From assembly GCA_029582155.1 (NCBI GenBank), contig CM055901.1, positions 26,982,152-27,046,151 of the forward strand: a DNA stretch of 64,000 nucleotides, given 5' to 3'. Positions 25,037 to 35,418 of this stretch are shown here, one piece after another. The translations under genes were made by a program, and so were the position numbers. The first letter of the stretch is position 1; each line of letters opens with the position of its first letter. The notes beneath the pieces are model-generated. The model ran no database searches, was not told the origin of the DNA, and worked only from the letters and a program-made list of their open reading frames with translations. Origin of the DNA: Panopea generosa (Eukaryota; Mollusca; Bivalvia; Adapedonta; Hiatellidae).

Positions 25037-25256
25037 TTTAGTTTTTCAAGAAACGGTTTTCACTAAAACGTCTCCGTCTAGGGCAGAGGGCCTGAGCCCC
25101 CTAATGTCCGCGACTACGATCCCTAGATCGAGTATACAAGTCAGCTCTGTAAACTTTTGAGACGTTCTTATCAAATGCATGACTATCGTTCTAAACTTAG
25201 ATATGACGTCAGTCGGCTTCTATATTAAAACTATGGACGCACATACGACGTTATCT

Positions 25257-25449
25257 AAAATGGCCGCCACACATGTGCAAACGTGTAACCATTAGTAGTC
25301 ATCCAAGATGGCCGCCTTCCGACACGCGTTCAAAATGGCCGCCGCGCACAATGACGAACATCAAAAATGGCCGTCGCGCAACTGTTGTCAATCTTGTGCA
25401 TGCGCTATGATCCAAATCGCTTATATGCAAATGAGTTACTATAAATAGT
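25257..25449 (+). promoter_or_regulatory. Repeated AATGGCCGCC motifs, then octamer and TATA
   Basis: AAAATGGCCGCC or close variants occur at 25257, 25305, 25332 and 25364, with AAAATGGCGGAC further on at 25632. They resemble the YY1 core (AANATGGCGGC) and lie in a stretch unusually rich in CG for this window. An octamer ATGCAAAT (25425-25432) and a second TATAAATAG (25440-25448) follow. The arrangement looks like a core promoter, but no downstream gene was identified. Confidence 0.35.
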
Positions 25450-25719
25450 AACTAGGTCAACAAAATGGCACCCGTTTGTTTACAACCAAAAGAGAATCAG
25501 TTTTGTATACCAAAGTGTGCCTGATTTAAGACATGCTTCTGGCGTAATCTCTTTAAACAATTATTTATTAACTACCAATATATGACCTTCACACCTAATG
25601 ACCTCTCAAACATTTCCTTCATCTAAAATCTAAAATGGCGGACAAACATTAAAAACAGGACGTCATTTTCAGTTTCAATGCCACTTCTCGAAAAAATGAC
25701 TGCTCCAAAGTCCAAAACG

Positions 25720-26699
25720 GCGGCTTTATAAAGCATATATAGTAAAAAAATATCGAGAGTGAGGTCCTTCACTACTGGTATGTTTACAGCTGCATTCAAA
25801 AGGTCGTTAATGTGTTAAAAGTCATATTTCTGGATTGCAATACATGAAATTATCTTTAGAAAAAATATCTAAATATAGTATTTGACGTATTTTACAATGA
25901 TAAGATGTTTTTTCTTCCATTGCAGACAATCTGGAGCAATCTGGTGTCATGATAAATTAACATATAATTTCATTATCTTAAATATAACTCATTATCTTTT
26001 TAAATACGCGTCTTTGTAAAGGGGCACTGTCTTAAATTGCATAATTCTATTATATAAATATAATATATAAATTGTATTTGACATACTTAAATGTATATCA
26101 GTTATTGTTTTCTTTGAAAATAGTTGGGATAGTTTACATCACGTTCCCATTTCTACTCATAGAATAATCCAGAAGAGCTGAAACGTGAATGAGACTGTAA
26201 ATAGTACATATACGAGCTGGCGACAATATGAGACATCTTTCTTTCGATATGGACAGTTAATATGTTTATAATATTATGTAACGAAATTGAAGGGAACATT
26301 CAACTTTGTCTCAGCACATGAAGAGACCATACATAATCGTAAATCCAGATGCAACAATATATTTGAATGAATGTTCGGGACTCTGAATGTATTCAAACGG
26401 AAAGTTTTAAGAGGAAGCAAAATATTTTTAAAAACCGATATCATTTGACAAAATATATCACTCCTTTAAAGCAACATTACGCCGTAAAATAAATGATATT
26501 TTAGATAAAAATCGGCGACAATGCATTGTCCCTGAAGATCTCGCAAAAATGTTAACACATCTAGTTTCAATTCCGAAAATTGTACTTCCAATCTAAAACT
26601 ATTAAATTTATAAAACTGCCTTAATGCCAAATAAACTCAATAAACAAGTTCACAAGGGAAAATATCTGAGAACATTATTGTTAACAGTAGTTAAGTTCA
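25720..26699. other. AT-rich DNA, nothing recognised
   Basis: No frame above background and no RNA or repeat motif recognised. Confidence 0.45.
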
Positions 26700-26900
26700 A
26701 ACTTTTTTTATTTTACATTCGATTGTGAAACAAGTTATAACGACAAATCACGCTCAAATTCTTCCTCGATACTACCAACACCAAACATATGCGGAAAAAG
26801 TGTCAGCCCAAGGACACCACATAAAGCCATGGCGGAGGATCGAACCCTCGACCCTCTGATTATGGGTTCGATGCTATACCACTTGACCACACGCTCCACA
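26700..26900 (-). mobile_element. tRNA-derived SINE-like unit
   Basis: On the minus strand an A box TGGTCAAGTGG (26889-26879) is followed 32 nt later by a B box GGTTCGATCC (26846-26837), a complete polymerase III promoter. Between them, CCCATAATC resembles a Met-type anticodon loop. The arms do not fold into a clean acceptor stem. Downstream comes TGTCCTTGGGCTGACACTTT, which resembles the conserved body segment of several invertebrate tRNA-SINEs. The unit ends in an A-rich tail (AAAATAAAAAAAG, near 26704). The SINE call is inference from this layout. Confidence 0.6.
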
Positions 26901-26904
26901 GTTG

Positions 26905-27549
26905 AGCTGGGTAAAATGTGTAAGTCAGTGAGAAGAATTAAATTGTACATAAACGTGTGTTCTAAAATATTCAATGTCAATTACAGACCACCAAATTAAA
27001 ATACTGACGTATAATAAGTCCCCGGTTATGACTGTGTGCCCGTCTGGAGGACTCGGTGTCGGACAGAACTGCAAGACCGTGAGAATGTGAGTTCCACAGA
27101 ACATAGACTGATGTTTGCAAATAATGCCAGTGCTTTTATGTTTCTGGATCTTACAAATCGCACATTTACTTTTCTATAACATTGTTAACTACCAGAACTC
27201 CTAATGTATATAACATTATTTCTTATTGATTTCACTTTTATAGTTTGTTGTTTATTTTCAGTGTTGTTTTTAGAATAAATTCTATTTTGTAATGACAAAG
27301 TAGGGCTAATACACAAATAAGCATTTTCAACTAATTCATTGCAATTACTATATTTTTTTAACAACACATCTGTGTTCTACAAAACAATTGCCCAGAGTGA
27401 CCTGAATTGGTATTAAAACTGTTTATAACTATTATAAGTTTATACTGAATTACTTCAGTTCGATCGAGAAGAAAGCTCAGAACGTATATGGACCACTCTC
27501 AAGTTCCTGTGTAGATCCGAAACTGAGTGTGAATTATAGAGGAATCGTA
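26905..27549. other. Unique DNA, nothing recognised
   Basis: Separates the SINE-like unit from the 24-bp array. No supported frame. Confidence 0.45.
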
Positions 27550-27750
27550 TAATGTATAATACTAGCGGCATATATGGGTATAGTACTTGCGACATCTATT
27601 GCGTATACTACTGGCGGCATTTATATGTATAGTACTTGCAACATCTATACGTATAGTTCTGGCAACATTTATATGTATTGTATTTGCGATATATATATGC
27701 ATATTTTCATTCAAAAATCTTCCTCAGGGAAGTAACCATATTACACAACT

Positions 27751-27791
<41 letters not shown>

Positions 27792-27872
27792 AATACTTGC
27801 GACATCTATACATATAGTACTGGCGGCATATATGTGTATAGTACTTGCAACATTTATATGTATTGTATTTGT

Positions 27873-27916
<44 letters not shown>

Positions 27917-28597
27917 AAAAAATGTAAAAAATATATATATGTAAAAAACTTGCGACATTTATACATATAGTACTGGCGGCATCTATATGTTTAGTACTGG
28001 CGGCATCTATACGTATAGTACTGGCGACATATATATATATCTATAGTACTGGTGACATATATGTGTACAGCATTTGCAACATGTATATGTATTGTATTTG
28101 TGACCTATATATATATGTATAATACTTGAGATAGTTATACATATGGTACTGGCAGCATCTATATGTACAATACTGGCGACATCTATACATATAGTACTGG
28201 CGACATATATGTGTATAGTACTTGCAACATTTATATGTATTGTATTTGCGACTTATATATATATATATGTATAATACTTGTGACATTTATACATATAGTT
28301 CTGGCGGCATCTATATGTTTAGTACTGGCGGCATCTATAAGTATAGTACTGGCGACATATATATATCTATAGTACTGGTGACATATATGTGTATAGTATT
28401 TGCAACATGTATATGTATTGTATTTGCGACATATATATATGTATAGTACTTGCGACATTTATACATATAGTACTGGCAGCATCTATATGTATAGTACTGG
28501 CGGCATCTATACGTATAGTACTGGCGACATATATATCTATAGTACTTGCGACATATATGGGTATAGTACTTGTAACATTTATATGTATTGTATTTGC

Positions 28598-28638
<41 letters not shown>

Positions 28639-29668
28639 AATACTTACGACATTTATACATATAGTACTGGCGGCATCTATACGTATAGTACTGGCGACAT
28701 ATATATCTATACTACTGGTGACATATATGTGTAAAGTACTTGCGACATATATGTGTATAGTACTTGCAACATTTATATGTATTGTATTTGCGACATATAT
28801 ATGCATAGTACTGGCGACATCTATTCGTATAGTACTGGCGACATATATACGTATAGTACTTCTATATTTATATTACTGACAACATATATATATATATATA
28901 TATTTCTTGCGACATCTATACTAATAGTACTTGCTACATATATACGTATAGGACTGGCGACATTAATACGTATAGAACTGGCGACATCTATATGTATAGT
29001 ACTGGCGACATCTATATGTATAGGACTGGCGACATTTATACGCATAGTACTGACGACATATATATGCATAGTACTGGCGACATCTATTCGTATAGTACTG
29101 GCGACATATATACGTATAGTACGGGCGACATGTCATGTTTATGTAAAGCACTTGTGATATCGATATTCATAGTACTGGAGACATATATACGTATTTTACT
29201 GGCGACATCTTTACTAATAGTACTTGCGACATATATACGTATAGTACTGGCGACCTTTATACGTATAGTACTGGCGACATCTATATGTATAGTTCTGGCA
29301 ACATCTATATGCATAGTACTGGCAACATCTATACGTATAGTACTTGCGACATATATACGTATAGTACAGGCGACATCTTTATGTATAGCACTTGTGACAT
29401 CTATATTATAGTACTGGAGACATATATACTTATAGTACTGGCGACATATATACTTATAGTACTGGCGACATATATATGTATATTACTTGCAACATCTATA
29501 CTTATAGTACTGACGACATCTATATGTATAATACTGGCGACGTATATACGTATAGTGCTAGCTACAATTATACGTATAATACTGGCGACATAAATACGTA
29601 TAGGACTGCCGACATCGATACGCATAGTACTTGCGTCATCTATATGTATAGTTCTTGTGACATATTTA
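27550..29668. repeat. 24-bp minisatellite, left part, with embedded (TA)n runs
   Basis: The 24-bp unit reads TATACGTATAGTACTGGCGA plus CATC, with variants (ACTTGCGACATT, ACTGGCGGCATC). Since 24 is a multiple of three and the unit lacks stops in several frames, long repetitive open frames appear on both strands (up to 159 codons at 28400-28879), all of the same octapeptide type. From 27675 to 28779 a marker GTATTGTATTTG recurs seven times at 148-229 bp, a rough seven-monomer higher-order unit. The monomer after each marker carries a (TA)n run of variable length, longest near 27757, 27878 and 28600. TATACGTATA is self-complementary. Confidence 0.95.
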
Positions 29669-31112
29669 CTGAACAAAATAAGTAACTTCCTCTGTGTTTT
29701 TGTGCAGATTTATGTAAATATGAAAACAAGGGTTAAATCATGTTAATATATATTGAAAGAGTATTTCAATGTGAATTTGTGTGGAAGATTTTATCGCACT
29801 CAAAATCATACATTAATACCGGTTATGGCCACCTTGCGCATCGAGGACTGCCTGGTATCGGTGGCGCTTACAACCGACAAGTGTGTTGATTTCGGCCTGC
29901 GGAATGTTTATTCCACTCCTGAATTAAGGCTTGTGTTAGTTCATTGACGTTCGACGGTGAGATAGGGCGACGTCTAACACGCTTGTCCAAATTATCCCAC
30001 ATGTGTTCGATGGTATTCAGATCTTTGCTTTCGGCGGGCCAGTCATCAATAATATATGCAATGTCATTCGTCCTGAGGAAATTCACAGTAACATTGCTTG
30101 TACGGCTTGTGGCATTATTCTGTTGAAACAGAGGGATATTGGCATTATTTTGAAACAGTGGGATGACGTGCCTCGCAAGAATCTTAGTTCGGTACGTTGA
30201 GCATTCTAATTCCCATCGATCAAGACGAGAGGTATGCGACAACCATGCGCAATGTCTGTCCGGACTATGACAGAACCTCCACCCCCAAAACGATCTCGTT
30301 CAAGTACACAGCAGCCGGCATAATGTTCAATTCTTCTACGGTATACTCGAACTCTGTCATCACTTCGATGAATGAAAATCTCGACTCGTCGGAGAAGAGA
30401 ACGCTATTCCATTGTTGCCTTACCCAGCGATGGTGTGTACGTGCCCAATTAACACGATTTACGCGGTGACGTCGCGTCATAACACAGTCAACGTAAGGAC
30501 GATATCCAAGTAGACCACCCTCGCGCAGATGATTGCGTACAGTTTGGTCAGATATTCGGGTGTTATGCGTACAAGGGGTGTTAGCAGCATTAGCAGTGGC
30601 AGTTTGGAAACGATTGCGTAGGTGGGTGTTCATGATATAGAGGTTTTGCCCATGCGTCGCAACGCGCCGACGTCCACTACGTGGTAAATCTTCCGTACGT
30701 CCTGTTGCTTGAAAACGTTGCCTAAGGTTTCGAATAGCACCGCTAGAACTTCCAACAACCCTATCAACCTCATTCGTGGTAATACCAGCATTAAGCATGC
30801 CAATGGCAAGTTCACATAAATTTTGTGGAATTCTAGGCATATCAAAAAGAAAGAAAATTGAATAAATTTCAATTTTTTTCAACTTCTTTTTCTTATTGGC
30901 AACAAAGTCTATAAAATCAGACTGAAAGGTTTGATTTCATACACACGGATCATGCTGGGCCGTGCATGCACGAGGATATCGACGTAAACGTTGTTTTTTT
31001 TGTGTGTAATGCGTACAATCCAGTTACAATTGGTTTTATTTGACACATTATCGTTCGCCCGAACTTATGTAGGTCATTTGACATGTTGATTTCTTTTTAT
31101 AACAGTAAAAAG
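29669..31112 (-). mobile_element. Tc1-like transposon inserted in the 24-bp array
   Basis: About 1.44 kb of non-repeat DNA splits the array. On the left the array reads GACATATTTA (TA at 29667-29668), then CTGAACAAAATAAG. On the right, TATGTATAGTACTTGC resumes at 31113. Joining across one TA restores a normal monomer. The right end, read inward, is CTTTTTACTGTTATAAAAAG; the TACTG...ATAA part matches the left end only loosely, so an alternative right edge is 31105. The transposase lies on the minus strand (next entry). Size, TA target and gene content fit Tc1. Confidence 0.85.
29868..30840 (-). pseudogene. Tc1-like transposase, broken
   Basis: A DDE transposase that would bind the element ends and cut and paste at TA. 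The likely start is MPRIPQ at 30840. The first ~60 residues form the helix-turn-helix part with 'GRTEDLPRSGRRRV', followed by the second DNA-binding part 'TVRNHLREGGLLGYRPY'. 'VLFSDESRFSF' holds the first catalytic Asp. After it the frame shifts (the core continues as 'RVRVYRRRIEHYAGCCVLER'), and it shifts again before 'HVIPLFQNNANIPLFQQNNA'. Here the second catalytic Asp is Asn (QNNA where the family has QDNA). 'DLNTIEHMWDNLDKRVRRR' carries the catalytic Glu, 36 residues after that Asn. Frameshifts and the lost Asp mean it is inactive. Confidence 0.9.
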
Positions 31113-31628
31113 TATGTATAGTACTTGCGACATTTATACGTATAGTATTTGCGACATATTTACGTATAATACTGGCGACATCTATACATATAGTACATGC
31201 AACATCTATATGTATAGTACTGGCGACATATATATATGTATTGTACTTGCGACATCTTTATGTATAGTACTGGCGACATCTATATGTATAGTACTGGCAG
31301 CATATATACGTATAGAACTGGCAACATCTATAAGTATAGATCTTGCGACATCTATATGTATAGTACTGGCGACCTTTATATGCACAATACTTGCAAAATC
31401 TATATGTATAGTACTTGTGACATCTATATGTATAGTACTTGTGACATCTATATGTATAGTACTGTCGACATCTATATGTATTGTACTTGCGACTTCTATT
31501 ATATAGTACTGGCAAATATAAATGTATAGTACTGGCAAATATATATACGTATTGTACTGGCGACAACTATGCGTATAGTACCTGCGACATCTATACGTAT
31601 AACATTGCGACATCTATATGTATAATAC

Positions 31629-31687
<59 letters not shown>

Positions 31688-31785
31688 AGTACTGGCATCA
31701 TCTATACGTATAGTACTGGCGACATATATAAATCTAGTACTGGCGACATCTATACGTATAGTACTTGCGACTTCTATATTTATAG
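31113..31785. repeat. 24-bp minisatellite, right part, with (TA)n run
   Basis: Same 24-bp unit and orientation as 27550-29668, about 28 copies, with a long (TA)n run at about 31634-31683 inside one monomer. The array fades out near 31785. Confidence 0.95.
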
Positions 31786-32389
31786 TCGTTTAGAGTCTGT
31801 AAATTACAATGTATTAATTGTTACACGTAGTAAACCAGCCTACACTTTTGTAATACTGTATATATCACACCACATTGTCAGGACAGTTGCATAGGCGTTT
31901 GTTTAATGCTTTATGCACAACACATCATGTGGGAATTACCATCGTAGCTTAAACTAAAAGCATCTGCTAAAGCTGTAGTTACTGTTTTAATGGTATAATC
32001 CAAACTGATGCAGTATTAATGACATTTGAAATATGTATCGACGGTTTTTTAGTTGTTGTTATAGATAGTAAAATAATAACATACCCAGACTTTGCTTGCC
32101 AAACGATAATAACAAGTTATGCGTTTATCTGATATAAGCAACTGTACGTCTTTGAATCACTGGTGAAATATAACAAGAGACATTCATAACGGCAACATCT
32201 AAACAGTGTCTACGATTCAAACTCAAAATTGACATTATCTATTTTACCATAAATCTAATAGTCTAATTGTTATATTTGAAGATCTCATGGCAAAATAATT
32301 TGTTCAAATAAGTAATTTTGTTAAGTAAAGACTTGGTGGCGTTTAAAACGAATATATTGCAATCTCAACATCGATTGATAATAACAGCA
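31786..32389. other. Unique AT-rich DNA
   Basis: No gene or element recognised. Confidence 0.45.
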
Positions 32390-32455
32390 ATGTTTGGTGT
32401 AGTGAATAACGTGTTTGCCACTCAAGTCAGAGGTCTTGGGTTCAATCCCTGATTC
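32390..32455 (+). ncRNA. tRNA-like SINE head or pseudo-tRNA
   Basis: TGGTGTAGTGAATAAC (A-box-like, from 32395) is followed by 'CTCAAGTCAGAGG' resembling an anticodon arm and by GGGTTCAATCCC (32438-32449), a good B box. This order is typical of tRNA-derived SINE heads. No clear SINE body follows, so it is a truncated or isolated copy. Confidence 0.5.
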
Positions 32456-32600
32456 GATCGGATTATAGCTCCTAAACAAAAACACAGTTGGATTCTACGT
32501 AGGATACGAACTCGACATTGATGAAAACTTCTCAGGGTTTTTTTACTTCGCACTCAACAGAAATTATTAAGTATAAAACACAACATCAAATTTACTCCTA

Positions 32601-32703
32601 CTTACATATGAAAATGACATTTACATATATGAATATAACATTTACACATATGAATATAATATTTACACATATGAAAATTATATTTACACATATGAACATT
32701 TGG
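32601..32703 (+). repeat. 21-bp tandem repeat, ~5 copies
   Basis: ACATATGAATATAACATTTAC repeated with small changes in a 100-bp stretch. The 66-codon frame over it is a shadow of the repeat. Confidence 0.85.
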
Positions 32704-35249
32704 CATTTAAGATATTAATCTACAAATGTTACTATCGAAATTTTATGAAACTATTTATTGTTACACGCAAGTTTTGACTATATGAGTGAAAATTATTTGA
32801 ATTATTTTCTAACCTAACGATCAAAAATAAAATCAAAAGTAGTTTTCGTCACTGGCGACCGCAACCATCACAAATATGATCTATTTCGAGTTTTTACCAG
32901 AGCCTATAAAAAAATAATACATTTTAACTGTAAACGAAATTAAAATTTGTATACACAGTGTCTTTAAGTTTCATATTAGCATCATGTAAAGAATTTTATA
33001 ATGTGAGAAATTATACAAAAAATGCCGTGTGCCCCTTTAAGGCACTTACGCCCGATAGCATGGAATTCAGATATACTCAGTTTACCAACAATGTCAACTT
33101 TTGACTTTCACCTAATATCAATTATGTGTTATATTTAACAGCAGATAAATTATATTTTTATGAAAACGTCTGAATATTGCAATTAGTGTTTATATGTGCG
33201 ACGACCTGATAAAGTAAGGGATTTGTTAGTTATAATAAAACAGTATGTATTAGGTCTGAATCTAATTCATATTGCTGAAATACCCAGAATAGATGATATC
33301 CGAAATTTGGTTTGACGAGATGTTTCCATGATCGGTAGCATTACGCATATAAAATATCTTGTGACATATTAAAACATATCGAAATGCATTGTCCAATCAA
33401 CTGACGCGGTATAAACTATGTTTACTCATTACAGAATATTAATTTTACAAGTTTATCAATATAGATATAGCATTCATATTCTCTTTTATATGTCATCCAA
33501 TTCATTCACATATTGCGTTAATTTGAAAAAGCGATTATCTGGACTTATGTCACAATCATTTTGTCCTGCTATAATGCCACACATCTGTCTCGTATTATCT
33601 GTTTATGTTATAATTATGACAGCTAAATGATGTGTGATACTACATATATTGTCGGAAGTACTGACATCAAAGGTGACATTTCATGTAATTACGTCTTTGA
33701 AACCCCAGACGCATTTGCAATCACGTTGCACGTAAAGATGAAATATATTATATTATTTATGTATGCTTAACCAACCTTCATGGAAAACACAGTTTCAATT
33801 ATAATTGTTAATTTTACCAAAGGTTTTAGCAACCATGCATATGAGAATACTGTCATAGTTAAGGAGTTATAAAGTCTAGCAGGACTACATTATCACAACT
33901 GTTGTTTTGTAAGGGGAAGCGTGAGGTTTACACATGTAAATAACATTTTAGCTACCCAGTTTTGTCATGTCTGTATAATGTGTGTCTCTGTAAATTTGAA
34001 GCAATAAAATTATTTTTCGAAAAGTAAACGTTGCATTCAAAGGACTAAGCTACCACAATAGAAGTATGATGAAAAACAAATATATCGGGCATATAAATAT
34101 GAATTTATGTATCTCTATGATCCTTTATATAGCATGTGAGTAGTTATGAATCCTTTACTGGATCCTACTCATATAAAGCTATCAGTTCATGAATGTATTC
34201 TGTCCGTCCAGTCCAGACGTGTTGCATGCAAATCCATAGTACATAAGTCATGGTTGACACTAAATTTATTGGTTTGGCAGAGGCCTTGATATTGTGTCTA
34301 TGGTTTGAGTTGTAGAAAGGCGCGCTCACCGTAGCCTGGTCTGTACATTTATGTCTGGTTATTCACAAATAATTATATCTATACGGTAGAAAGAATTCGA
34401 ATTTACAGTGCTAAACATATAAAAAATAATTAGACATATGATTCTCCGTATATATATATATAAGTAAAATCAGTTGAAAGTGTTGCTTTATTACTTTATG
34501 CAGATGACCTCGATCCAGATTCAGAGAGCAGCAAGTGAATTATAATTCAGGGTACGACAAAAATGTTAATAAACTGCTTGATATAATAACAATAAGGATT
34601 TAAAGGGAATATATGAAGATTTTTTAAAATTTTAAAAGTGTCTTAAACATTTTTTTCCAATAAACCGTACTTATATATACTCACTGACTTCGTTTTGCCA
34701 AAATATATCTTTTTAAATTTGCCAAAATAATATATTGAAAAGGGTTTTCCTAACTTGGGCTACGCGCCTAGGTTAGACTAAAATAGATTTTCCGCCAAAA
34801 ATGGCGACATATTTTGTGACGTATTAAATGAGTTGTGATTTTATATTGATTTAGATTTGATCCTTTAAACAGGTTTACACGTAGTAAAAGTTGTTTCATC
34901 CTAGAAAGAGTCAGAATGATGATGCGAAGATCGTCACTGAACAGTATTTAAGCTCTGTCTATTTTTAGAATGGGGATTTCGTTTCAAATTTACCAATCTA
35001 ATTTACATATCGATATTGTCACGTTTTTGGTTGACTTGACATACTTAACTATTCAATATATATTTATTAATGATAATGAGATGTTTTTTTATCCATTTTG
35101 AAAATGATTTTATGTTTTAAGATATCCTGATATACTCCCTTTAAAGTGTCCCCGTATAGAACATGTATAACATTAAAGGGGATAGTGCATCCTGCCAACA
35201 TTTAATATTTAACATATGTAAATGAATTGAACTATTTTATATATCTGTA
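32704..35249. other. AT-rich DNA, nothing recognised
   Basis: Frames are short (70 codons at most). A piece at 34780-34830 shares ACATATTTTGTGACGTATTA with 62380-62400 (see findings). Confidence 0.45.
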
Positions 35250-35418
35250 CAGTCAAACACACCTTTCTTAAGCAGCCAGTCAAGGAAAAGAGCATAAGTG
35301 GACTTTTAAGACAGGTTGTTGCTTTATCCAGGTTAATTTACTCTGAAAACATAGAAAGTATGGTTGCTTAAGACAGGTGGCTGCTTAATAGAGATGACCA
35401 CTTACACGGGTTTGACTG
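35250..35418. mobile_element. Short MITE with CAGTCAAAC termini (169 bp)
   Basis: The left end CAGTCAAACACACCT (35250) and right end ...CGGGTTTGACTG (35418) are inverted copies of CAGTCAAAC. TA precedes the left end (35248-35249), but TT follows the right. The interior contains two related segments (around 35310 and 35365) with 'TTAAGACAGGT.G.TGCTT'. Small size, TA on one side and CAGT termini suggest a pogo/Tigger-like MITE; the missing TA on the right is a weak point. Confidence 0.6.

Noticed and set aside
24957..25160. Small secreted or structural protein with Ala-Pro-Lys-Cys repeats
   Set aside because: The frame starts at TTG, the repeat is a short 12-bp tandem, and no signal peptide or homology is visible.
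28400..28879. 159-codon open frame with repeated MYSTGDIY-type octapeptides, and similar frames on both strands at 27587-31894
   Set aside because: The openness follows from a stop-free 24-bp unit and occurs in several frames on both strands at once; no start context, flanking exon or domain supports a protein.
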